From Agromyces aureus (lineage in GTDB: Bacteria > Actinomycetota > Actinomycetes > Actinomycetales > Microbacteriaceae): a stretch of 64,000 nt of DNA. The notes under the pieces were generated by a model that saw nothing but the letters and a program-made list of their open reading frames with translations, ran no database searches and had not been told where the DNA came from. Shown piece by piece: positions 53,215-60,545 of the stretch (position 1 is the stretch's first letter; each line of letters begins with the position of its first letter). The DNA is taken from positions 1,922,001 through 1,986,000 of the forward strand of contig NZ_CP013979.1 in assembly GCF_001660485.1 (NCBI RefSeq), given 5' to 3'. Made by a program: the position numbers and the translations under genes.

Positions 53215-55221
53215 GTGCGATTCGTCTTCGCCATCCTGGCGTTCGCCGCCGCCGCAGTGATGATCGGTTTCGGCGTCGCGCAGCGCACGGTGTTCCTCGA
53301 ACCCGATCGCGTCTCGCTGACGTCCACGACCGAATCGGATGCCGCCTACGTCGTCGTCGAGCCGGGAGCGCTGGCCGCGCATCCGGGCAAGCAGACGCTG
53401 ACCGCGGCCGGAACCGACCTGGTCTTCCTCGCCTACGGGCGGCTGAGCGACGTCGAGTCGTGGATCGGGGATGCGCCGTACGTCTCGGTGACCCACGACG
53501 CCAAGACCGACGAACTGGTCGCGACCGACTCGCGCGAGGTCGAGGACGACGGCGCCGACGATGGCACCGACGGCGAGGCGGACTCCGGCGACGGCACGGC
53601 CGACGACGGCGAGGAGGCGACGACCGACGCGACCTCGCGCCCGTCGCCGAGCGTGACCCCGGCTCCGACGGCCGAGCCGACCCCGGCGACCGGCGATGCC
53701 CCCGCCACCGCGCCCGCCACCGACGAGCCGCTCGAAGCCGACCCGGCGAACTCGCCGGTCGGTTCGGACCTCTGGCTCGACGAACTCTCGGGGGAGCGCA
53801 CCGTGACGACGACGATCGACGTGCCCGACGACATCGCCGTGCTGATCGCCTCCGACGGCACGAATCCGGCGCCGTCGCGACTCACGCTCACCTGGCCGCT
53901 CGACAACGCGACGCCGTGGGCCGGCCCGCTGCTGCTCGGCGGCGGCATCCTCTTCCTCGTGGGCATCGCCCTCGTGATCTCCGGCTTCCTGCACCATCGC
54001 CGTTCGCGTGGCCCGCGCCGCAACCTGCCGAAGGGCCGGGCCGGCAGCGGGCCGAAGCCGGCCGAGCTCCGCCGCGGGCCGATCGGCGGCGGACGCCGCG
54101 CGATCGGTCGATCGAAGCGCGTCGCGCTCGTGCCGGTGCTGCTCCTGCCCGCGCTCGCGCTCACGGCGTGCTCTCCCGACTACTGGCCGAGCTTCGACCA
54201 ACCCCCGGCCACGACTGCGCCGGCCACCACCGCGCCCCCCGTCGAACCCGCGCCGACCGACGACCCCGATGCCGATGAACCGGTGCCCGAAACGCTCGTG
54301 CCCGCGGTGACCGTGCCGCAGATGGAGCGCATCATGGCCCGCGTCGCGGAGAGCGCGGCGACGGCCGATCAGGCGCTCGACGGCGACCTCGCCGACGAGC
54401 GGTTCGCGGGGCCCGCGCTCGAGGCCCGGCGCGCGAACTACGCGATCCGCAAGACCCTTCCCGACCAGCCGGGGCCCGTGCCCGTTCCGGCGACCGCTCC
54501 GACGCTGATCCTGCCGCAGCAGGTGGCCGGGTGGCCGGCGACCGGCCGCACGGTGCTCGTCATCGAGCGCGCGTCCGACGATCCGACGGTGGCGCCGACG
54601 GCGATGTACCTGCAGCAGGCGTCCCCGCGCGAGAACTACAAGGTCGTCTACGCGATGGCGCTCGCGCCCGACGCCGACGTGCCAGAGGTGGCTCCGGCGA
54701 GCATCGGCGCCCCGCTGATCTCTCCGGAGTTCAAGGGCCTCCTGATGCAGCCGAACCAGGTCGCGGCCGCCTATGCCGACGTGCTGCTGAAGGGCGACGA
54801 GTCCGCCTACGCGGCGATGTTCGATCCCACGGGCGATCTGCTGCGCGAGCAGCTCGGCGTCGCCGGGCAGCAGTCGATCAGGGCCGAGCTCCAGGTCGCC
54901 TCCCCGACGGCGGACATCGCGTTCTCGAACGTGGTCGGCGACGGACCGACCATCGCGCTCGCCACGAACGACTCGGGTGCGCTCGTGACCGCCACGATCG
55001 AGCAGACCGAGAAGGTGACGCCGAACGACGGTGGAACCATCGGGTTCCAGGAGGGTGCGCCCGGCGCCGCCCTCTCGGGCTTCACCGGCAAGAGCGCGAA
55101 GGGCGTGCAGCGCATCATCGGCATCCAGATGGTGTTCTACGTTCCCGCCGTCGGCTCAGACGAACAGATCCGACTCCTCGGGTGGTCCGAGGGCCTCGTC
55201 GGCGCATCGGAGGTACCGTGA
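53215..55221 (+). CDS. Envelope protein with internal lipobox-like segment
   Basis: A 668-residue protein of unknown function in two parts. Part one (residues 1-290): N-terminal helix (FVFAILAFAAAAVMIGFGV), an extracytoplasmic region with a Ser/Thr/Pro/Asp-rich linker, and a second helix (GPLLLGGGILFLVGIALVISGF, about 245). A basic Gly/Pro/Arg-rich stretch follows. Part two begins with VALVPVLLLPALALTAC, a lipoprotein-signal-like segment whose Cys is residue 319, and continues as a secreted alpha/beta domain (about residues 340-668). The GTG start is supported by GGAGG at 53206 and by the upstream -10 box. Overlaps the YbbN gene by 4 bases. Confidence 0.8.
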   Translation: MRFVFAILAFAAAAVMIGFGVAQRTVFLEPDRVSLTSTTESDAAYVVVEPGALAAHPGKQTLTAAGTDLVFLAYGRLSDVESWIGDAPYVSVTHDAKTDELVATDSREVEDDGADDGTDGEADSGDGTADDGEEATTDATSRPSPSVTPAPTAEPTPATGDAPATAPATDEPLEADPANSPVGSDLWLDELSGERTVTTTIDVPDDIAVLIASDGTNPAPSRLTLTWPLDNATPWAGPLLLGGGILFLVGIALVISGFLHHRRSRGPRRNLPKGRAGSGPKPAELRRGPIGGGRRAIGRSKRVALVPVLLLPALALTACSPDYWPSFDQPPATTAPATTAPPVEPAPTDDPDADEPVPETLVPAVTVPQMERIMARVAESAATADQALDGDLADERFAGPALEARRANYAIRKTLPDQPGPVPVPATAPTLILPQQVAGWPATGRTVLVIERASDDPTVAPTAMYLQQASPRENYKVVYAMALAPDADVPEVAPASIGAPLISPEFKGLLMQPNQVAAAYADVLLKGDESAYAAMFDPTGDLLREQLGVAGQQSIRAELQVASPTADIAFSNVVGDGPTIALATNDSGALVTATIEQTEKVTPNDGGTIGFQEGAPGAALSGFTGKSAKGVQRIIGIQMVFYVPAVGSDEQIRLLGWSEGLVGASEVP

Positions 55222-56168
55222 CCGACTCCACCCCGCACGCCGCGCTTCGCGGCGCCGTCGACCTCTCCTCGCTCGTGCAGCGCCCGCCGCAGGGCGGCGC
55301 GCCCGCGGGTTCGGCGCCCGCAGCCCCCGCGCCGGGTGAGGTCGTCTTCGCGACCGACGACCAGGGGTTCCCGGCCGCGCTCGAGCTCTCGCGCACGGTC
55401 CCGGTCGTCGTGGCCGTCTGGGGTTCGTGGAGCGAACCCTCGGTGGAGCTGGTCGCCTCGCTCGACCGGCTCGTACGTGCCCGCTCGGGACGGCTCGTGC
55501 TCGCGACGGCCGACGCCGACCGCAGCCCGCAGCTCGTGCAGGCGTTCCAGGTGCAGTCCGTGCCGACGGTCGTGGCCGTCGTCGCGGGCCAGCCCGTGCC
55601 GCTCTTCGCCGGCGTCCAGCCCGACGACGTGATCGACCAGGTCTTCGACCAGTTGCTCGAGCTCGCCTCGCAGCACGGCGTGACGGGCTCGGTCGAGGTG
55701 ACGGATGCCGCGGGCGACCAGGATGCCGACGCGCAGGCGCCGGTCGAGCCGCCGCTGCCGCCGCTGCACCAGGAGGCGTACGACGCGATCGAGCGGGGCG
55801 ACTTCGACACCGCGGCTGCGACGTACCGCAAGGCCATCGCACAGGACCCGCGCGACCACATGGCGGTTGCCGGCCTCGCGCAGGCGAACCTGCTGGGCCG
55901 CCTCAGCGGCAAGACGCTCGACGCGATCCGGAATGCGGCGGCGTCGAACCCCGACGACCTGTCGGCGCAGCTCGACGTGGCCGACCTCGACCTGTCGGGC
56001 GGGCACGTCGACGACGCCTTCGATCGACTGCTCACGCTGTTCCCGAAGCTCGATGCCGACCAGAAGAAGCTCGTGCGCGAGCGCCTGGTCGAGCTGTTCG
56101 AGGTCGTCGGCACCGAGGACCCGCGCGTCGCGGTCGCCCGTCGACGCCTCACCAACCTGTTGTTCTGA
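55218..56168 (+). CDS. YbbN-like thioredoxin-TPR protein
   Basis: A 316-residue cytoplasmic protein with a thioredoxin fold (residues about 45-155: VPVVVAVWGSWSEPSVELVASLDRLV, VPTVVAVVAGQPVPLFAGVQP) and a C-terminal TPR-like part (AYDAIERGDFDTAAATYRKAIAQDP, DDAFDRLLTLFPKLD). The active-site CxxC is missing: the place is taken by SEPS, so it cannot act as a disulfide reductase and fits the YbbN/co-chaperone group, in which one or both cysteines are lost. GTG start overlapping the upstream stop (GTGA); the first 40 residues are Ala/Pro-rich. Confidence 0.88.
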   Translation: MTDSTPHAALRGAVDLSSLVQRPPQGGAPAGSAPAAPAPGEVVFATDDQGFPAALELSRTVPVVVAVWGSWSEPSVELVASLDRLVRARSGRLVLATADADRSPQLVQAFQVQSVPTVVAVVAGQPVPLFAGVQPDDVIDQVFDQLLELASQHGVTGSVEVTDAAGDQDADAQAPVEPPLPPLHQEAYDAIERGDFDTAAATYRKAIAQDPRDHMAVAGLAQANLLGRLSGKTLDAIRNAAASNPDDLSAQLDVADLDLSGGHVDDAFDRLLTLFPKLDADQKKLVRERLVELFEVVGTEDPRVAVARRRLTNLLF

Positions 56169-56205
56169 TCGGGTCCGCCCAGACGGGCGCACCGCCGGAA
56201 CGCCC

Positions 56206-56237
56206 CTCGGGCCCCGCCGATCGGCGGGGCCCGAGGC
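56206..56237. terminator. Perfect 32-bp palindrome, bidirectional terminator
   Basis: Positions 56206-56221 and 56222-56237 are perfectly complementary (16-bp arms, no loop; a 4-base loop forms in RNA). It lies between the convergent ybbN-like gene and glgB, 3 bases from the glgB stop codon, and its GC-rich stem should stop transcription in both directions. Confidence 0.85.
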
Positions 56238-56240
56238 GTC

Positions 56241-58448
56241 TCATTCGAGCGTGAACCAGACGGCGCCGAGCGGTGGCAGCGTGAATTCGGCCGAGGCCGG
56301 TCGGCCGGCCCAGGGCGTCGCCGTGGCGTCCACCCCGCCGAGGTTCCCGACGCCGGAGCCGCCCCACTGCTCGGCATCCGAGTTCAGGATCTCGCGCCAG
56401 CGGCCCGTGACGGGCAGCCCGAGTCGGACGTGCTCGTGCGGCACGCCCGCGAAGTTCACGATGCAGAGCAGCGGTCGGTGTTCGCGGTCGTAGCGCAGGA
56501 ACGCGACGACGTTCAGGTGCGAGGCACCGCCCTCGATCCACTCGAAGCCCGCGGAGTCGTCGTCGAGCTGCCAGAGCGCGGCCTGTTCGCGATAGGTGCG
56601 GTTGAGGGCACCCACGAACTCGGCGAGCTGCTTGTGGCTGGGCTGCTCGAGGATCCACCAGTCGAGACCCCGCTCCTCGCTCCACTCGGAGAGCTGGCCG
56701 AACTCCTGACCCATGAAGAGCAGCTGCTTGCCGGGGTGCGCCCACATGAACGAGAGGTAGGCGCGCACGTTCGCCAGCTGCTGCCAGTGGTCGCCCGGCA
56801 TCTTGCGGACGAGCGAGCCCTTGCCGTGCACGACCTCGTCGTGGCTGATCGGCAGCACGAAGTGCTCGCTGAACGCGTAGAGGAACGAGAAGGTGAGGTC
56901 GTGATGGTGGTGCGAGCGGTACATCGGGTCTTTCGAGATGTACTGCAGGGTGTCGTGCATCCAGCCCATGTTCCACTTGTAGCCGAAGCCGAGACCGCCG
57001 CTGGACGTGGCCGCGGTCACCCCGGGGAACGACGTCGACTCCTCGGCGATCATCACGACGCCCGGGTTGCGCTTGTACGCGGTCGCCGTCGCCTCCTGGA
57101 GGAACCCGATGGCCTCGAGATGCTCGCGTCCGCCGTGGATGTTCGGTTCCCATTCGCCGTCGGCGCGCGAGTAGTCGAGGTAGATCATGGAGGCCACGGC
57201 GTCGACGCGGAGGCCGTCGATGTGCATCTCCTCGAGCCAGAACAGGGCGTTCGCGACGAGGAAGTTGCGCACGCGCGGGTTGCCGAAGTCGAAGACGTAG
57301 GTGCCCCAGTCCTTCTGCTCGCCGCGGCGGGGGTCGGGGTGCTCGTAGAGCGCCTCGCCGTCGAAGCGGGCGAGCGCCCACTCGTCTTTCGGGAAGTGGC
57401 CCGGCACCCAGTCCATGATCACGCCGTAGCCCGCCTGGTGCAGGCGATCGATCAGGTACTTGAGGTCGTCGGGGGAGCCGAATCGGCTCGTGACGGCGTA
57501 GTAGCCGGTGACCTGGTAGCCCCAGGACCCTCCGAAGGGATGCTCCGCGAGGGGCATGAACTCCACGTGCGTGTAGCCCAGCCAGCCCAGGTACTCGATG
57601 AGCTCGTCGGCGACATCGCGGTACGAACGTCCTGGGCGCCACGAACCGAAGTGCATCTCGTAGATGCTCATGGGGGATTCGTGCACGTTGGTGCGGGTCC
57701 GCCGCGACATCCATTCGCCGTCGCCCCACTCGTGCGAGGTGGTCGACACGATCGAGCCCGTCGCGGGCGCGATCTCGGCCTGCCTCGCCATCGGGTCGGC
57801 CTTCATGATCCACTCGCCCGATGCGGTGCGGATCTCGAACTTGTACGTGGAGCCCGCCTCGACGTCGGGAACGAACAGTTCCCAGACGCCCGACGACCCC
57901 ATGCTGCGCATGGCGTGCGTCGTGCCGTCCCAGCGGTTGAACCCGCCGACCACGCGAACGGCCTGCGCACGCGGCGCCCAGACCGTGAACGACGTGCCGG
58001 TCACGGCGCCGGTGATGCCCCAGTGCTCGCGGTGATGGGCGCCGAGCACGCGCCAGAGCTCCTCGTGGCGACCCTCGCCGATGAGGTGCAGGTCGAGCTC
58101 GCCGATGCTCGGCGCGAAGCGGTACGGCTCGTCGCTCGTCCAGTCGTCCTCGCCGTAGACGGCGCGGATCAGGTAGTCGCGCGGGACGCCGTCGGCGACG
58201 CCGGCCCAGACGCCGTGCCCGATGTGCGCGAGCGGCAGCGCGGGCGCGTCGGCGAAGACCGCCTCGACCGCGTCGGCGAGCGGCCTGAGCGTCCGGATCG
58301 CGGTGGCCGCGGCATCCGCCCGCCCCGGATCGACCGGGACCGGGTGCTGCCCCAGCACCGAATGCGGGTCGGCGTACCGGCCCTCGGCGACGGCCAGCAG
58401 CACGTCGTCGGCGACGGAGGGGCCCGTCTGCGGCATCCGGTCAGGCAT
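56241..58448 (-). CDS. glgB: 1,4-alpha-glucan branching enzyme
   Basis: A 735-residue GH13 enzyme that makes alpha-1,6 branches. N-terminal CBM48-type modules (DPHSVLGQHPV, about residue 40; TSFTVWAPRAQAVRVVGGFNRWDG, about 150), then the barrel with region I MDWVPGHFP, region II GLRVDAVASMIYLDYSR (nucleophile Asp, about 400), region III MIAEEST (about 455) and region IV LPISHDEVVHGKGSL. It ends with a beta domain. Here it overlaps the glgE stop by 8 bases, so glgE-glgB is a coupled pair: GlgE extends maltosyl chains and GlgB branches them. Confidence 0.96.
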   Translation of the reverse strand: MPDRMPQTGPSVADDVLLAVAEGRYADPHSVLGQHPVPVDPGRADAAATAIRTLRPLADAVEAVFADAPALPLAHIGHGVWAGVADGVPRDYLIRAVYGEDDWTSDEPYRFAPSIGELDLHLIGEGRHEELWRVLGAHHREHWGITGAVTGTSFTVWAPRAQAVRVVGGFNRWDGTTHAMRSMGSSGVWELFVPDVEAGSTYKFEIRTASGEWIMKADPMARQAEIAPATGSIVSTTSHEWGDGEWMSRRTRTNVHESPMSIYEMHFGSWRPGRSYRDVADELIEYLGWLGYTHVEFMPLAEHPFGGSWGYQVTGYYAVTSRFGSPDDLKYLIDRLHQAGYGVIMDWVPGHFPKDEWALARFDGEALYEHPDPRRGEQKDWGTYVFDFGNPRVRNFLVANALFWLEEMHIDGLRVDAVASMIYLDYSRADGEWEPNIHGGREHLEAIGFLQEATATAYKRNPGVVMIAEESTSFPGVTAATSSGGLGFGYKWNMGWMHDTLQYISKDPMYRSHHHHDLTFSFLYAFSEHFVLPISHDEVVHGKGSLVRKMPGDHWQQLANVRAYLSFMWAHPGKQLLFMGQEFGQLSEWSEERGLDWWILEQPSHKQLAEFVGALNRTYREQAALWQLDDDSAGFEWIEGGASHLNVVAFLRYDREHRPLLCIVNFAGVPHEHVRLGLPVTGRWREILNSDAEQWGGSGVGNLGGVDATATPWAGRPASAEFTLPPLGAVWFTLE

Positions 58449-60462
58449 TGGGCACCCGCACGACGTGCAGCACGTGGGCCGGGCGCGTGAACGCATCGAG
58501 GCGCACGTAGTTCGCGTCGCCCCACTCCCAGCGGTGTCCCGTGACGAGGTCTTCGACGGTGAAGCGCGCGCCCGGCGCGAGGCCGATGGACTCGAGGTCG
58601 AGGTGCACGGTGGTCTCCCTCACGGAATGCGGGTCCACGTTCGCGATGACGATGATCGTGTCGTCGACGCCATCGGGCGTGAAACGGCCCTCGAGATGCT
58701 TCGAGTAGACGACCACCGCATCGTCGTCGCTGGTGTGGAACCGGATGTTGCGCAGCTGCCCGAGCGCGGGGTGAGCGGAACGGATGCCGTTCAGGATGCC
58801 GAGGTACAGCCCGAGCGAGCGGCCCTCGGCCTCCGCTGCGGCGAAGTCGCGCGGCTTGTACTCGAACTTCTCGTTGTCGATGGCCTCTTCGGCGCCCGGG
58901 CGGGCGACGGACTCGAAGAGCTCGAAGCCCGAGTAGACGCCCCAGTTGGGCGCGGCGGTCGCGGCGATCGTCGCGCGCACCGTGAACGCGGCCGGCCCGC
59001 CGAACTGGAGGTACTCGGTGAGGATGTCGGGAGTGTTCACGAACAGGTTCGGGCGCATGAAGTCGGCAGTCTGCTGCGACACGCTCGTGAGGAACTCCTC
59101 GAGCTCCTCCTTCGTGTTGCGCCACGTGAAGTACGAGTAGGACTGCTGGAACCCGACCATCGCGAGCGCCTGCATCATCGACGGGCGGGTGAACGCCTCG
59201 GCGAGGAAGACGACGTCGGGGTCGGTCGCGTTGATCGCCCCGATGAGCCGCTCCCAGAACGCGAGCGGCTTGGTGTGCGGGTTGTCGACGCGGAAGATGC
59301 GCACGCCCTGCTTCATCCAGTGGCGCACGATGCGCTCGACCTCGACGAAGATGCCCTCGGGGTCGAGGTCGAAGTTCACCGGGTAGATGTCCTGGTACTT
59401 CTTCGGCGGGTTCTCGGCGAAGCGGATGCTGCCGTCGGGCAGCACCGTGAACCACTCGGGGTGCTCGGCCACCCAGGGGTGATCGGGGGAGGCCTGCAGC
59501 GCGAGGTCGAGCGCGACCTCGATGCCGAGCGCGTTCGCGCGCCGGACGAAGGCGCGGAAGTCGGCCAGCGTGCCGAGGTCGGGGTGCACGGCATCGTGGC
59601 CGCCCGGCGCGCCGTCGGCACCGGGGCCGCCGATCGCCCAGGGGGAGCCGGGGTCGCCCGGCGCGGGGTCGAGCGTGTTGTTCGGCCCCTTGCGGTTCGT
59701 CACGCCGATCGGGTGGATCGGCGGCAGGTAGAGCACGTCGAAGCCCATGGCCGCGACGCCGTCGAGCCGCTTGATCGCGGAGCGGAACGTGCCCGACTTC
59801 CAGACGCCGTTCCTCTGGCGTCGCGCGCCCTCGGAGCGCGGGAAGAACTCGTACCACGAGCCGACGCCCGCTCGCCGGCGCTCGACGAGGATCGTGTGCT
59901 CGTCGGAGTCGCTCGCGAGCAGGGCGAGCGGCCGGGTGTCGAACTCGCTGAACGCGTCGTCGTCGATCAGCGCGCGACGCGTCGAGACGGATGCCGCGGG
60001 GTCGCGCAGGTGCGCGGCGATCGCCGTCAGGCGCTTGCGGGCGGGGGCGGGGCGCGACCGGTCGGCGACGGCCCGGTCGAGCAGGCGCGCACCGATCTCG
60101 AACATGAGCTCGACGTCGACCCCGGCATCGATCTTCAGGGCGGCGTCGTGGAGCCAGGTGCCGATCTCGTCGTCGAAGCCCGTGACGAACCAGTGCCATT
60201 CGCCGACCTCGTCGAGCATGACCTCGGCCTGCCACCGGTCGGTGCCCGGCGCGATGAGCGTCATGCGCTCGCGCCGCTCGACGCCGGAGGGCGCGGTGAT
60301 CACGAGCATCGCGCCGACCTGGTCGTGGCCTTCGCGGAACACGTTCGCCCGGAAGGGCACGACCTCGCCGTCGAACGCCTTCGGGTGCCATCGGTCGTCG
60401 GGCGCTGCGGGGGAGAGCCGGGTGACGGGGATACGTCCGGCGCGAACGGTACGGGTGCTCAC
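58441..60462 (-). CDS. glgE: Alpha-1,4-glucan:maltose-1-phosphate maltosyltransferase
   Basis: A 673-residue GH13_3 enzyme that adds maltosyl units from maltose-1-phosphate to alpha-glucans. Markers: WHPKAFDGEVVPFRANVFREGHD in the N domain, DVLYLPPIHPIGVTNRKGPNN, ALDLALQASPDHPWV, the catalytic Asp in RIFRVDNPHTKPLAFWERLI (about residue 395) and Glu in FLAEAFTRP (about 424), PNLFVNTPDILTEYLQFGGPAAF and NWGVYSGFELFE. The GTG at 60462 is chosen, with a -10 box 7 bases upstream (leaderless). First gene of glgE-glgB, divergent from glgP. The TreS/Pep2 supply of maltose-1-phosphate is not nearby. Confidence 0.96.
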   Translation of the reverse strand: MSTRTVRAGRIPVTRLSPAAPDDRWHPKAFDGEVVPFRANVFREGHDQVGAMLVITAPSGVERRERMTLIAPGTDRWQAEVMLDEVGEWHWFVTGFDDEIGTWLHDAALKIDAGVDVELMFEIGARLLDRAVADRSRPAPARKRLTAIAAHLRDPAASVSTRRALIDDDAFSEFDTRPLALLASDSDEHTILVERRRAGVGSWYEFFPRSEGARRQRNGVWKSGTFRSAIKRLDGVAAMGFDVLYLPPIHPIGVTNRKGPNNTLDPAPGDPGSPWAIGGPGADGAPGGHDAVHPDLGTLADFRAFVRRANALGIEVALDLALQASPDHPWVAEHPEWFTVLPDGSIRFAENPPKKYQDIYPVNFDLDPEGIFVEVERIVRHWMKQGVRIFRVDNPHTKPLAFWERLIGAINATDPDVVFLAEAFTRPSMMQALAMVGFQQSYSYFTWRNTKEELEEFLTSVSQQTADFMRPNLFVNTPDILTEYLQFGGPAAFTVRATIAATAAPNWGVYSGFELFESVARPGAEEAIDNEKFEYKPRDFAAAEAEGRSLGLYLGILNGIRSAHPALGQLRNIRFHTSDDDAVVVYSKHLEGRFTPDGVDDTIIVIANVDPHSVRETTVHLDLESIGLAPGARFTVEDLVTGHRWEWGDANYVRLDAFTRPAHVLHVVRVPNA

Positions 60463-60469
60463 GTGAACG

Positions 60470-60475
60470 ACCGTA
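60470..60475 (-). promoter_or_regulatory. -10 box of leaderless glgE
   Basis: Minus-strand TACGGT ends 7 bases before GTG 60462. With the facing TAGGTT of glgP at 60534-60539 it leaves 58 bases between the two boxes, so the two -35 regions nearly meet in the 83-base intergenic region. Confidence 0.6.
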
Positions 60476-60533
60476 GCGCGGAATGCGTCCGCAGGGGTGC
60501 CCCCACGTTCACACATTCGACACGGACGGGACG

Positions 60534-60539
60534 TAGGTT
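60534..60539 (+). promoter_or_regulatory. -10 box of leaderless glgP
   Basis: TAGGTT ends 6 bases before GTG 60546; there is no ribosome binding site. Confidence 0.6.
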
Positions 60540-60545
60540 GGTGGC

